Shown here: one piece after another, positions 7,968-15,183 of the stretch
How the letters are laid out: every line of letters starts with the position of its first letter
Position numbering within the stretch: the first letter of the stretch is position 1
Source: Terriglobia bacterium
GTDB taxonomy: Bacteria; Acidobacteriota; Terriglobia; Terriglobales; Acidobacteriaceae
Direction of reading: 5' to 3'
Length of the DNA: 64,000 nt
Assembly: GCA_020073465.1 (NCBI GenBank)
Contig: JAIQFC010000005.1
Span: 124,001-188,000, forward strand
Notes under the pieces: generated by a model
Told to the model about the DNA's origin: nothing
Database searches by the model: none
What the model saw: the letters and a program-made list of their open reading frames with translations, nothing else
Program-made: the position numbers and the translations under genes

Positions 7968-8448
7968 TTTTTGCGGCCTCCGTTCTTGGGCGCGGTTCTT
8001 TCACACACTCACTCAGGTTTTGGTTTTGGTTCTTAGAACCAACATCAGTAAGTGAGTGAGTGTGAGCAGCGCGCGCGCGCTTCGCACGCCACTCTCGGAG
8101 CTGCTCGGTTTGTTGGTGGATGAGGTCCAGGAGCGGCGGAAAATAGAGCCATTCGATTCCGTCCACCTCTCGGCTCTTGAAGCGTGCCAGCACGCCCGAC
8201 TTGTGGCTTTCCCAAAAGTCGGCGCGCCTCGCACCTGCAAGCTGCCAGAGGTTCGATGAATTACGCAGATAGCCCTGCATTTCGGACGCAGCGGAAGTGA
8301 AGACGAGTCGGAAAAACCAACCGGCTTCATAGTCGGGCAGGCCGCCGGCCCAAGCTACAAGGTCGGCGATGGGGATGCGGAGTTCGGGAAGCCGCGGCGC
8401 CGGCGACGTTGGTGTTGACGCGCTCGAATTGTCCCGGCTATGCTGCAA
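7915..8448 (-). CDS. Phage-type protein, weakly YdaU/DUF1376-like
   Basis: A 177-aa protein starting at TTG (GGAG 8 nt upstream). The core, from WFFRLVFTSAASEMQGYL through FYFPP-type segments to LREWRAKRARAA, has the layout of phage proteins with a DUF1376/YdaU-like region: short helices, a predicted acidic/aromatic patch and an Arg/Ala-rich helix. The C-terminus is low-complexity and polar. YdaU-like proteins are often linked to replication initiation. The similarity is judged by eye and is weak. It is the first gene of the unit that continues into the 236-aa protein. Confidence 0.5.
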   Translation of the reverse strand: MQHSRDNSSASTPTSPAPRLPELRIPIADLVAWAGGLPDYEAGWFFRLVFTSAASEMQGYLRNSSNLWQLAGARRADFWESHKSGVLARFKSREVDGIEWLYFPPLLDLIHQQTEQLREWRAKRARAAHTHSLTDVGSKNQNQNLSECVKEPRPRTEAAKNAGNTRRTTPLDRLIGG

Positions 8449-8600
8449 CTGTCTCGGCTCCGTTTTGAGCGCCCCGCGGGTTGCATCCGTTGGGGCGTTC
8501 GTGTTTCAGGAACCGAGAGTAGGGGCAGTGAACGAGGAGAGGCCCCAAAAGTTACTGACCGATCCTCTGGAAACCTGTGGAAAGTTACTGAAAAACTCTA

Positions 8601-8630
8601 AACCCCGCGCTGGACGCGGGGTTTATTTTG
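8601..8630 (-). terminator. Intrinsic terminator after the NUMOD3-like gene
   Basis: AACCCCGCG pairs with CGCGGGGTT around a 5-nt loop (8601-8623). On the minus strand it lies just beyond the stop codon at 8631 and is followed by TTTAGAGTTTTT; on the plus strand by TTTATTTTG. It may work in both directions. Confidence 0.75.
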
Positions 8631-9269
8631 TCAAAAGAGACTGGACTGAGCGGCGATTTTCGACCCAAGGGGATTGACGACCTTTTTCTCGGTTGGGATT
8701 TTGCCCGGCCGATTGACCCAGGTGCGGACGTTGGAGACGAGGGTTATCGCAGGCCTCGACTTGCTGAGGGCGCTTTTCCAGTCCTCGCCGTAAGGGCACG
8801 TCAGAATCCGCGAGGCGTCCAGGCGCCGCCCCAGTTCAGCGTTGCTCATATAGTTTTCTTGGGAGAGGAGTTCGGTACCGATGATGCGCCACTCGATCGG
8901 CTTCTCGTCCCAGTCTGCCGGCCGGTTACCACGCGCCGCGCGCGCACGGTTCTCAGTGGTCAGGTTCTTGACCCAGACGGCGCGCTCCTCGGGACTCTTG
9001 CGGGCCCAATTCTGTTTGGATCTCTTACTCTTGCGTTTGCACTCTTTGGGATCGGCTGCAACCTTCAGCATGCCGGCATGTCTCCGCTGCCGGTATGCGG
9101 GGTCCTTCCACTGCCCCTCCATGCGTTTGCGTTGCTGCGCTAACAGTTCGGGATCGGACCAGGCTACTTTGCCGGATTCGCTTCGCTTCTGGCGCACTTC
9201 TGGGCGGTTCAGGGCGCGGCGTATGGCCGCGCGGTGCGCAGGAGACATCTTGGAACCTTTGGGGGGCAT
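8631..9269 (-). CDS. NUMOD3-like modular DNA-binding protein
   Basis: This 212-aa protein begins with repeated short modules (MSPAHRAAIRRALNRPEVR, then SGKVAWSDPELLAQQRKRM, and DPAYRQRRHAGMLKVAADP). They resemble the NUMOD3 motifs of homing endonucleases, which wrap along DNA. No GIY-YIG or HNH catalytic motif is seen. The C-terminal half (ELGRRLDASRILTCPYGEDW) may contain a second small helical domain. The start ATG at 9269 is preferred because GGAAGG precedes it by 5 nt; a GTG two codons earlier overlaps that ribosome binding site. It ends at a strong terminator. Role in the element is unknown. Confidence 0.55.
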   Translation of the reverse strand: MPPKGSKMSPAHRAAIRRALNRPEVRQKRSESGKVAWSDPELLAQQRKRMEGQWKDPAYRQRRHAGMLKVAADPKECKRKSKRSKQNWARKSPEERAVWVKNLTTENRARAARGNRPADWDEKPIEWRIIGTELLSQENYMSNAELGRRLDASRILTCPYGEDWKSALSKSRPAITLVSNVRTWVNRPGKIPTEKKVVNPLGSKIAAQSSLF

Positions 9270-9499
9270 TGCCACCTTCCAGTTGGCGGAAGGGCCGCGC
9301 GCACGACTAAGGATTTAACCGGCGCCATTTTCGCGCGGCCCGACTCCAACTTCGATCCCAATGTATTCCCGAAACGGGACAGGCGATAGTCTACTTTCGA
9401 GGGTTGGCTCCGGGATCAACAGCGACTGCGTTCTCACCCGCGGGTGACAATTCCCTTACCGTCCAGCTGGTGCACTCGATCTCTTCGGGGGAGAGGGCA

Positions 9500-9543
9500 C
9501 TGGTGAAGTCAGTTCACCAGTACTGGTGAAGCCAGTTCACCAG
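9500..9543. repeat. Palindromic 21-bp repeat, two copies
   Basis: Two units at 9500-9520 and 9523-9543. Each has arms CTGGTGAA and TTCACCAG around the 5-nt centre GTCAG or GCCAG. The same units occur three times at 15346-15411. The spacing of 23 bp start to start is about two helical turns. Confidence 0.9.
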
Positions 9544-9921
9544 CTCGCCGCGCCGGACGCAAGCAATGGTGCATCGCAAGGCGAAAAAAGCCGCCAATCG
9601 CCCGCGAATCAGGGGCAGATTCGGTGCTTTTCCCCGCGGTGCCGCAGATCGAAATTCAAGTCTGAATGCTGGTACACCCCTCCGAGCGAGGGCTAACCGT
9701 CATCGAATCAGAAGGATGGGCCCAGGGGGAGGGGGGGATGAAAATCTCTAGGACTTTTCGATGCGGCGACCGAGCTCCTCCGATGCGCACACGCCCGCAG
9801 CAAAAGATTTTTCCCGGGAAACGCGCTTTTGAGATCACGGCTCGAATTGCCGCACTGGGCGCGGCTTTCCATCAGGTATTCGCGTCGCGCCGCCTTGATC
9901 GTTTCGCCATCGTTCCGAAAG

Positions 9922-9963
9922 CAAAACGGGCCTCTGGAGCGGCGTTCGGGCCGTTTTGCTTTT
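9922..9963 (-). terminator. Hairpin downstream of the small HTH gene
   Basis: AGCAAAACGG pairs with CCGTTTTGCT, with a structured GC-rich interior of about 20 nt. It begins 17 bp beyond the stop of the HTH gene that ends at 9980 on the minus strand. The U-tract is short on both strands, so strength is uncertain. Confidence 0.5.
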
Positions 9964-9979
9964 CCGAAGCCGCCCGCGC

Positions 9980-10201
9980 TCACTCGATTCGATGCAGGTA
10001 CTTTTCCACGCCGACGCGCCGGAAGCGCAGCCGGCCACCAACGCGGACGCCGCCCATCTCTTTCCTGTGATCATGCACAAACCGTGCCGACATTTTCAGC
10101 AGATCGCCTACCTCGCCGGCGGTTAGGAGTTCCTCCAATGGACGGGGGACTGGCTGCGCTGGACGCCCTTGCCGTTCTCTCCGCGCGCGCGTGTCGATCA
10201 T
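9980..10201 (-). CDS. Small excisionase-type helix-turn-helix protein
   Basis: With the ATG at 10201 this is a 73-aa protein whose residues 25-72 (LLTAGEVGDLLKMSARFVHD, then VGGRLRFRRVGVEKYL) match the helix-turn-helix 17/excisionase pattern: recognition helix, a short wing and an Arg-rich strand. A longer frame reaches 10324, but that extension is translated from the 40-bp repeat and from the upstream gene's end and is not needed. This is the second excisionase-like protein in the element. One may direct excision and the other replication or transcription; the sequence does not say which. Confidence 0.7.
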   Translation of the reverse strand: MIDTRARRERQGRPAQPVPRPLEELLTAGEVGDLLKMSARFVHDHRKEMGGVRVGGRLRFRRVGVEKYLHRIE

Positions 10202-10230
10202 GCCCGCACCTGCTGCCGAAGGGTCGGCCC

Positions 10231-10270
10231 CCTGCCGATATATCGGCACTTTGATCGGCAGTTCACGCCC
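10231..10270. repeat. 40-bp repeat with 16-bp palindrome, copy 1
   Basis: It contains the perfect palindrome TGCCGATATATCGGCA (10233-10248) and an extra half site 8 bp away. It is 38/40 identical to 10529-10568. It lies between the stop of the 78-aa gene and the start of the 73-aa HTH gene, and its edge includes a purine-rich ribosome-binding-like stretch on the minus strand. Confidence 0.9.
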
Positions 10271-10283
10271 CTGGGCCCGGAAA

Positions 10284-10520
10284 TCATTCTCCGATTTCCC
10301 TCTCCCACCATCGCATGAACTCATCCGAGCTGGGGTCGGCTCGCTGCGCGCTCGACTTCTCGATGCAGGCTTTAATGTCTCGAAAAATTTTGTCGAAGTC
10401 CATCACTCGGAACAGGTTCGATACCAATGCCGCTTGCGCTGTGGTGGGGTACTCCGCGTTCCTCGGATCGAGCGCCAGCAGCGCGATCGCGCGACTGTAA
10501 ACTGCCCTCTCGATTTTCAA
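10284..10520 (-). CDS. Small hypothetical phage-type protein
   Basis: A 78-aa protein starting at TTG 10520; AGGAGG lies 5 nt upstream, inside the end of the 40-bp repeat. The longer frame to 10604 would translate the repeat itself. The product is helical with a conserved-looking core (SRAIALLALDPRNAEYPTT, VSNLFRVMDFDKIFRDIKAC). I recognise no family. It sits between two other small genes on the same strand, each junction marked by the same palindromic repeat. Confidence 0.5.
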   Translation of the reverse strand: MKIERAVYSRAIALLALDPRNAEYPTTAQAALVSNLFRVMDFDKIFRDIKACIEKSSAQRADPSSDEFMRWWEREIGE

Positions 10521-10528
10521 TTTGGCCT

Positions 10529-10568
10529 CCTGCCGATATATCGGCACTTTGTTCGGCACTTCACGCCC
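10529..10568. repeat. 40-bp repeat with 16-bp palindrome, copy 2
   Basis: The second copy of the repeat, with TGCCGATATATCGGCA at 10531-10546. It spans the stop codon of the 133-aa gene (10561) and ends at the ribosome binding site of the 78-aa gene, so a bound protein or a folded RNA here could affect initiation. Confidence 0.9.
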
Positions 10569-10962
10569 GCGCCGCCCGCAGCCGCGGCGGGACGCAGGCC
10601 GCATCGTCCAGCAGTTGCGCGCGCGGAAAAGCCTCCTTGGCTTCTTTCATGCTCGCAAACCAGAGGCGCTCCGTCTCATGGGATCTGGGCTTCGCGATGT
10701 AATACACGGTGATGACGCAGGTAGCTTGAATGCCATTCACCCAAACGGGCCAGGCCAATCTGCGTAGGGTGGTCTTCGTGTGGCGACGCGAAGCCAGCGG
10801 CTGGCTTGCGGCGCTGGTAACCATGCGGGTGCCGATCGTGGCCACCATTCTGTCGCGCTGTTCCCGTTCCAGGTTGTCTAGGACTTCGTTGCCGTGTGGA
10901 GTGAGTAGAAGTGGGTGAAGTAGACTGCTGCTGCTTTTGGGATCAGAATGAAACTCAGCCAT
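10561..10962 (-). CDS. Hypothetical phage-type protein
   Basis: A 133-aa protein with no family I recognise. It contains a stretch of alternating hydrophobic residues (WPVWVNGIQATCVITVYYIA) that could be beta strands, followed by ETERLWFASMKEAKEAFPRAQLL. GAGGTG lies 6 nt before the ATG. A strong hairpin lies 30 bp upstream (10992-11026). It is the first gene of a three-gene minus-strand run ending at the HTH gene. Confidence 0.5.
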   Translation of the reverse strand: MAEFHSDPKSSSSLLHPLLLTPHGNEVLDNLEREQRDRMVATIGTRMVTSAASQPLASRRHTKTTLRRLAWPVWVNGIQATCVITVYYIAKPRSHETERLWFASMKEAKEAFPRAQLLDDAACVPPRLRAARA

Positions 10963-10991
10963 GTTGCACCTCGGAACGTGCGATGTGGTTA

Positions 10992-11026
10992 GCGGGAGTT
11001 GGGCGTTGATAGCGCCCAGCTCCCGC
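10992..11026. other. Strong GC hairpin in an intergenic gap
   Basis: A 14-bp stem (one T/G position) joins 10992-11005 to 11013-11026 around the 7-nt loop TTGATAG. Neither strand has a U-tract after it, so it is not a standard terminator. It sits in the leader of the 133-aa gene; the rest of 11027-11227 shows no gene. Confidence 0.6.
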
Positions 11027-11227
11027 GTTCTGTCTCCGTCCTACTCCGCGCCAGGCGTCGGCGTCAGTGATTCCCGCGCACCGTGCAAAGATTTTTTTGT
11101 GGCTCCGCCCGTTTCGGGATTTTCCCCCCGCTTTGGGCCGAAAATCGCGCAATAGGAAGCCCGCAGAGCGCGATCTCGGGAATTCATGGACCCCGTAGTA
11201 CCGCGGAAATGAAGCCAGCGGCTGGCT

Positions 11228-11416
11228 TCAGTTCATCTGCGCCGCGGGGAAGGCGAGGCTCACCATCATCGCGGAGGTCGCCCAGATCTCCTCCAGCAAC
11301 TCTTCGACGCGCGCGCACAGTTCAGCATTCTCGGCATCGTTCGCCTGGATCCGGCACATCAATCCGTTTACTTCCGCACGCAGCTGGGTATTCCGCGTTT
11401 CGAGTTCTTCCAACAT
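11228..11416 (-). CDS. Small coiled-coil protein
   Basis: A 62-aa protein whose first 45 residues form clear heptads (MLEELETRNTQLRAEVNGLM, then ENAELCARVEELLEEIW). The tail is hydrophobic. Similar small coils occur in phages as scaffolding or spanin-like parts, but nothing here identifies the role. There is no strong ribosome binding site, so confidence is modest. Confidence 0.4.
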   Translation of the reverse strand: MLEELETRNTQLRAEVNGLMCRIQANDAENAELCARVEELLEEIWATSAMMVSLAFPAAQMN

Positions 11417-11637
11417 AGCTTCAGGTTAAGGCAGCGGCCGGGAGGAGGAATCTGCCCCCGGCCGCACTCACCGCCGGCGTCGCCATGAATCGACGCGCAG
11501 CGATTCTTGTTTCACGCGCCGTCTTCAGCGGGCCGGAAGCACCGAGAAGGAGGGGCTCATGCAAAAGCCCACCACGGCGCTCCCGGCTGCTGCAACGCTG
11601 AGGGCGCCGGGGAGCCGATCCGACGCCTTCAGCGATC

Positions 11638-11865
11638 TCATTTCGCCTGACCACCAGCCACAATTACCTCAGGCCAGCAACCAAACTTACCGTAGAGCCC
11701 AAGCCGCGCATCCGATGCGACCGTTTGGGCCGTGCGCGAAGCGATCCACGCCGCCGCGAGTGCGGGAGCCACGTCGACGATCTGACCTCGCGCATAACCG
11801 AATGCCGGCTGGCTATTGACGACGTCGGCCTCACCCGCGATCGCGCAGAGCATTTGCACTTTCAC
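11638..11865 (-). CDS. Small phage head-region protein
   Basis: A 75-aa protein. The GTG start at 11865 overlaps the stop of the preceding 60-aa gene (GTGA), which indicates translational coupling. The pattern KVQMLCAIAGEAD ... FGYARGQIVDVAPALAAAWI resembles small phage proteins encoded in head gene clusters (motif: short strand, 'F-A-G-x-V-V-D-x-x-x-x-x-A-x-x-W-I'). The exact function of that group is not established. The 11417-11637 gap downstream shows no gene. Confidence 0.55.
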   Translation of the reverse strand: MKVQMLCAIAGEADVVNSQPAFGYARGQIVDVAPALAAAWIASRTAQTVASDARLGLYGKFGCWPEVIVAGGQAK

Positions 11866-12044
11866 GTCAGCGTCCCCATCACGCAAGGCACCCATGCCCC
11901 ATCGGCATTGCAGATGAAAAGCTGCGGCCGCGCAGGGTCTGACGTCAGGACGTAGACGGAAAACGGACACGCATTGGTGGGCAGGCTGGTGCCGTGCTGT
12001 ACTTTCGTACCCAGGCCGCCGGCGATCTCTCGCGGAGGACTCAT
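11862..12044 (-). CDS. Small head-region protein
   Basis: A 60-aa protein. Its ATG overlaps the stop of the protease gene (TATGA) and its own stop overlaps the next gene's GTG, so the three genes form a tight head-gene unit. The composition is mixed and strand-rich (FSVYVLTSDPARPQLFICNADGAWVPC). A decoration or head-completion role would fit the position but is inference. Confidence 0.5.
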   Translation of the reverse strand: MSPPREIAGGLGTKVQHGTSLPTNACPFSVYVLTSDPARPQLFICNADGAWVPCVMGTLT

Positions 12045-12748
12045 AGACGCTTGAGCAGCTCCAACTGCAGCCGCTTTTTCTCTCGGTCCGCCAGGAGCAA
12101 CTGGCTGGCGTCGCCTTCGGGATGCGGCCGCAGCCGCGCCGCAAAGGCTGCGGGGATGTGCCGGAAGCGCGAGAGGTCGATGCTGGCCGCCATAGCTACA
12201 GGCTGTTCCGGCGTCAGGATGGTTTCGCAGAAGCCCGCGTCTTCCGCCTCTTCGGCACCCATCCAGGTTTCGGCGTCCATCATGGCGCTGACCTCGTCCG
12301 CGGACCGCGCCGTGTGGCGCTGGTAGGCAGCGACCATCGACTTTTTCATGTTGTCGAGAGCGCCGGCCATCCTCCGCATTTCCGCGGCGTCGCCCACCAG
12401 CCCGGCATACGGGTTGTGGATCATCATCATGCTGTTATCGGCCATCGCGATTTCCGAAGCGGCCATGATGATCGTCGAGGCGATCGACGCGGCCAGGCCG
12501 TCCACCTGCGCGGTGACTCGCGCACCATGCGAGAGCAGCGCGTTGTAAATGGCGATGCCGTCAAAGGCGTTGCCACCGGGCGAATTCACGCGAAGGCGGA
12601 TGCTGCGCAGGTTGCCGGCGGCGCTCAACTCTTCCTGGAACGCCGCGGCACTGGTGCCTCCAAACAGGTCCTCGCCGATCACGTCGTAAAGAAAAATCTC
12701 CAGCTCGCCCGATGCCTGCAGTGCAAATCTCCACGGTTTGTTTTTCAT
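12041..12748 (-). CDS. ClpP-like phage head maturation protease
   Basis: A 235-aa S14-family protease. Motifs: RLRVNSPGGNAFDGIAIYN, the catalytic Ser in QVDGLAASIAS (about residue 87), and the catalytic His in MMMIHNPYAG (about residue 111), with an Asp further on. Proteins of this type process the scaffold or capsid N-terminus in phages with HK97-fold capsids. It lies 4 bp from the capsid gene on the same strand, the standard protease-capsid pairing. The C-terminal 40 residues are charged and may act as a scaffold-like tail. Confidence 0.88.
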   Translation of the reverse strand: MKNKPWRFALQASGELEIFLYDVIGEDLFGGTSAAAFQEELSAAGNLRSIRLRVNSPGGNAFDGIAIYNALLSHGARVTAQVDGLAASIASTIIMAASEIAMADNSMMMIHNPYAGLVGDAAEMRRMAGALDNMKKSMVAAYQRHTARSADEVSAMMDAETWMGAEEAEDAGFCETILTPEQPVAMAASIDLSRFRHIPAAFAARLRPHPEGDASQLLLADREKKRLQLELLKRL

Positions 12749-12752
12749 GGGA

Positions 12753-13910
12753 TCACTCGCTCTTCATCGCGAGATACGCGACCGGGCAATTGCTGTCCGA
12801 CTTCAATAGCCCAGAGCCCACTCGCAGGAAGGCCTCGTATCCGACCTGAGAAAACTCCGCAAAGCGTTCCACATAGACCTGGACGCGCAGCGAGTTGCGC
12901 ATCTGTCTGCGAATTAGCTTGGAGTGATCCCCGAAGCTGATCGGGGTCAGGCCCGCGCCAATTGCCGGCATGCTGGGACTCAGAAAAACCGGGAAGCCCA
13001 GCAGTGTAGGCCGACCGGCGCTGTCGATCGCCGATTCGAAAAGATAGTTTCCGCTGCCGGCGCCCTTGAGTTTCAGAATAGATGTGAGGGTCGCGCGCGC
13101 CATGACCCAGGAGCCGTTCACCAAGTATGCCGGGTCAACGGCATCGATGAGATCGAATAGCTCATCCGCGGCCAGCACCGAACTCGATGCGGTCGTTTTT
13201 CCGAGCACCGCCGCGGCAAGGAGTGTGGTCACAAAGGCGCTGCCCACGCCGCGCGCCATTCTTATCGCCGCGGCGCCGGCGAACAGACTTTGGAAGTCGA
13301 AAAGCGAGTCGTTTACAATTTCCGTAGAGGCCCGGATGATCCCGCTTCTCCATTGTGGGCATTTTTCGAAAGCGAGTGCGCCAAAAACGAAGTCAGGGCC
13401 AGCGGAGGAAACAGAATTTTCCTCGATGATTGCAGCTTCGCTCGACGTGTCTTCGAGCAGGGGATAATTTACGGCCGACCCCGTGGGCGTCAAAAAAAGA
13501 GTGGCGGCGCCCAGCAGTTGATCCGTCTGCACGAGCATGCTTTCAAACTGTTGTGCCCACGAGCTGGGCACCAGATACCCGCCAGTGCTGCCACTCGCGA
13601 CGCCTTCCCCGGCCGCGCGGATGCGTGGCGCTTTTTCTGGGGGGATGTGGGCCGCTTTCTCAGGAGGCAAAGCATCCCGGCCGCCTTTGAGATAAGCCAT
13701 GAATTCCAGATCCACCGGCGCCGCGGTGACAAGAGCTGGCCTTCCGAGTTCGCGGTCGCGCTGGGCTATCGTCGCGCGGCGCAGCGGTTCGTGATCGATG
13801 AGGGAATCCGCCAGGGCGAGCAAAGACTCAACCTTGGCGCTGTCCTCTTTGGTGTAGCTGGATTTTTGAAGGATCTGGTGAGCTTGGGCGAGCAGCGAAT
13901 TGCGGTCCAT
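12753..13910 (-). CDS. HK97-type major capsid protein
   Basis: With the start at 13910 (MDRNSLLAQAHQIL) this is a 385-aa capsid protein. Residues 1-105 form a helical, charged delta-domain-like region normally cleaved by the protease. The body has the family pattern: GSTGGYLVPSSWAQQFESML, VNYPLLEDTSSEAAIIEE, FGALAFEKCPQWRSGIIRAS, WVMARATLTSILKLKG, RPTLLGFPVFLSPSMP and IRRQMRNSLRVQVYVERFAEF. It should form the shell of the element's particles, or of remodelled helper particles. The longer frame to 14018 runs through a terminator hairpin, so it is rejected. Confidence 0.9.
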   Translation of the reverse strand: MDRNSLLAQAHQILQKSSYTKEDSAKVESLLALADSLIDHEPLRRATIAQRDRELGRPALVTAAPVDLEFMAYLKGGRDALPPEKAAHIPPEKAPRIRAAGEGVASGSTGGYLVPSSWAQQFESMLVQTDQLLGAATLFLTPTGSAVNYPLLEDTSSEAAIIEENSVSSAGPDFVFGALAFEKCPQWRSGIIRASTEIVNDSLFDFQSLFAGAAAIRMARGVGSAFVTTLLAAAVLGKTTASSSVLAADELFDLIDAVDPAYLVNGSWVMARATLTSILKLKGAGSGNYLFESAIDSAGRPTLLGFPVFLSPSMPAIGAGLTPISFGDHSKLIRRQMRNSLRVQVYVERFAEFSQVGYEAFLRVGSGLLKSDSNCPVAYLAMKSE

Positions 13911-14233
13911 CGGTGTGCCTCTCTCTCGTCGAGGGTCGCGGCCCAAATAAAAAAAGCCGCAGACAGAATTTTTCCTGTCAGCGGCGCCTCTCGAACCTCG
14001 CCGGAGCAAAGCCGGCACAGATCGCGAATGACGTTCTGAAAACTGCTGCTGTCCGCGTTTCCGGCACCAATAGCCGCGCCTGAACTTGATCAGGAACGCT
14101 TCCAGCTCGAAGAACTCTCGCGCTTCCCAACAGTCCGCGTCCGGCAGATTTTCAGGAAGCGCGAATCCTCACGCTCCTCTTTCCGGCCGCTTCATGCCAT
14201 CCAGAGCAAACGCGGGTCCTTCTGCCTTTAAGT
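13911..14233. other. Leader of the capsid-protease unit
   Basis: About 320 bp between the zinc-finger-like gene and the capsid gene. It holds a strong terminator hairpin (13946-13985). Upstream of that is an open frame that looks partly protein-like (CWEAREFFELEAFLIKF) but has no ATG or GTG start. I could not support a gene. Confidence 0.4.
13946..13985 (-). terminator. Intrinsic terminator ahead of the capsid gene
   Basis: On the minus strand GCCGCTGACAG pairs with CTGTCTGCGGC (one T-T mismatch), followed directly by a run of seven T residues. It separates the zinc-finger-like gene from the capsid-protease genes and lies 36 bp before the capsid start codon. Confidence 0.8.
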
Positions 14234-14980
14234 CTACGCCTCGCCCGCAAGCCATGATTTCAAGAAGGCCAACTTCTCCTGCAGCGGGATTTGCTCGAGT
14301 ACCAGGTGCACCCGCTGCTCGAGGAGCGCGTCGTGACCATTGGCGTGGCCGTTCCCGCCGTTCGCGGGAGTAGTGCTGGTCGAATGGTTGCTGGCCGGCG
14401 CGTGGTGGACCGCTGCAGGCGCGCCGTCCGGCGGCTTCGTGGCGGCCGCCGCCGGACGGGAATGCACGCGTTGGGCGTCGCCTTCGATGCCACCGTGAAG
14501 TGCGCATTTTCCCGACTTGTTATTAGCCGCCAGGCGTTCCGAACATCCCGGGGTGCTGCAGGTACCGTGCTGCGCGGGTGTGGCGCGGCGCGCCCCGCCG
14601 CCGTGAAGTTGGCAGCGGCCGGTCGTGTTGTTATTGGCGAGCTTCTTATCGCAACCCTGTTGCGCACACATGCGGATCTGCGCCATGGCGTCCTCCTCTG
14701 TACTAGTGATTACTCTGCCGGCCCTCTTCTGCTGCAGAAGTGATGCCGCCACCGCAATTTTCTCTTCCGCGGTGGGCGGCGCAAGGTTGGGGCGGCGCGC
14801 GATCGCGGCCGCCACCGCGACGCCCGCGGCGATGGCATCCGGCGCCTTCGCCTTTACCATCACTCGCTGCAAAACGGGACAAGGAATTCCGTCATCGCAA
14901 AAAATGCAGATCTCACGGCCGTCATCGTCGCGAACAGCCGCCACGCAGGTCGGATGTTGGCAAGCCTGGCAGCTGCTCAT
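14234..14980 (-). CDS. Cys/His repeat protein, zinc-finger-like
   Basis: A 248-aa protein with an N-terminal Cys cluster (CQACQHPTC ... CIFCDDGIPC, residues 4-34) and two copies of a C-x4-C-x-x-x-L-x-x-NN-x-x-G-x-C-x-x-H unit: CAQQGCDKKLANNNTTGRC and CSTPGCSERLAANNKSGKC. Each could bind one zinc ion. The C-terminal 80 residues are low in complexity, then helical (LLEQRVHLVLEQIPLQEKL). I do not know its function; position upstream of the capsid suggests a regulator or packaging factor. Its ATG overlaps the stop of a small upstream ORF (ATGA). Confidence 0.6.
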   Translation of the reverse strand: MSSCQACQHPTCVAAVRDDDGREICIFCDDGIPCPVLQRVMVKAKAPDAIAAGVAVAAAIARRPNLAPPTAEEKIAVAASLLQQKRAGRVITSTEEDAMAQIRMCAQQGCDKKLANNNTTGRCQLHGGGARRATPAQHGTCSTPGCSERLAANNKSGKCALHGGIEGDAQRVHSRPAAAATKPPDGAPAAVHHAPASNHSTSTTPANGGNGHANGHDALLEQRVHLVLEQIPLQEKLAFLKSWLAGEA

Positions 14981-15183
14981 GCGAGGAAGGTTAAGCTGAG
15001 TTGCTCCGGAAGTCGATCCCGTTTTCTACGCCGCTGCGCGGACCTCACCGGCGCCGCCGGCAGAGTCGCACTCGCAGCCGCGACGGCCGCGACCAGCACA
15101 AAACTTTTCCACGGCTCAAAGATCCCACGTTGGGGGAGTCGCGCGGAGGCCTCCAAGTCACCACGTTTGCCGAATTCGCTCAC
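14977..15183 (-). CDS. Possible small membrane protein, coupled to the Cys/His gene
   Basis: A 68-aa ORF starting at GTG with a weak TGGGG ahead of it. A hydrophobic segment (SFVLVAAVAAASATLPAA) is flanked by basic residues. Its stop overlaps the next gene's start in an ATGA arrangement, which is the main support for it being real. No family recognised; a random ORF in GC-rich DNA is possible. Confidence 0.35.
   Translation of the reverse strand: MSEFGKRGDLEASARLPQRGIFEPWKSFVLVAAVAAASATLPAAPVRSAQRRRKRDRLPEQLSLTFLA

Larger units (their letters stand above)
9276..9979. other. Non-coding region of the element with repeats
   Basis: About 700 bp with no believable ORF on either strand. It contains two copies of the 21-bp palindromic repeat (9500-9543) and a long GC-rich hairpin (9922-9963). 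As the largest gene-free gap inside the element, it is a candidate for an origin, a packaging site or a control region. Confidence 0.5.

Noticed and set aside
12753..14018. The 421-aa long form of the capsid protein
   Set aside because: The extra 36 residues run through an intrinsic terminator; the internal ATG at 13910 gives a normal N-terminus.
14041..14170. A protein-like minus-strand frame before the capsid gene
   Set aside because: No ATG or GTG start and no ribosome binding site.
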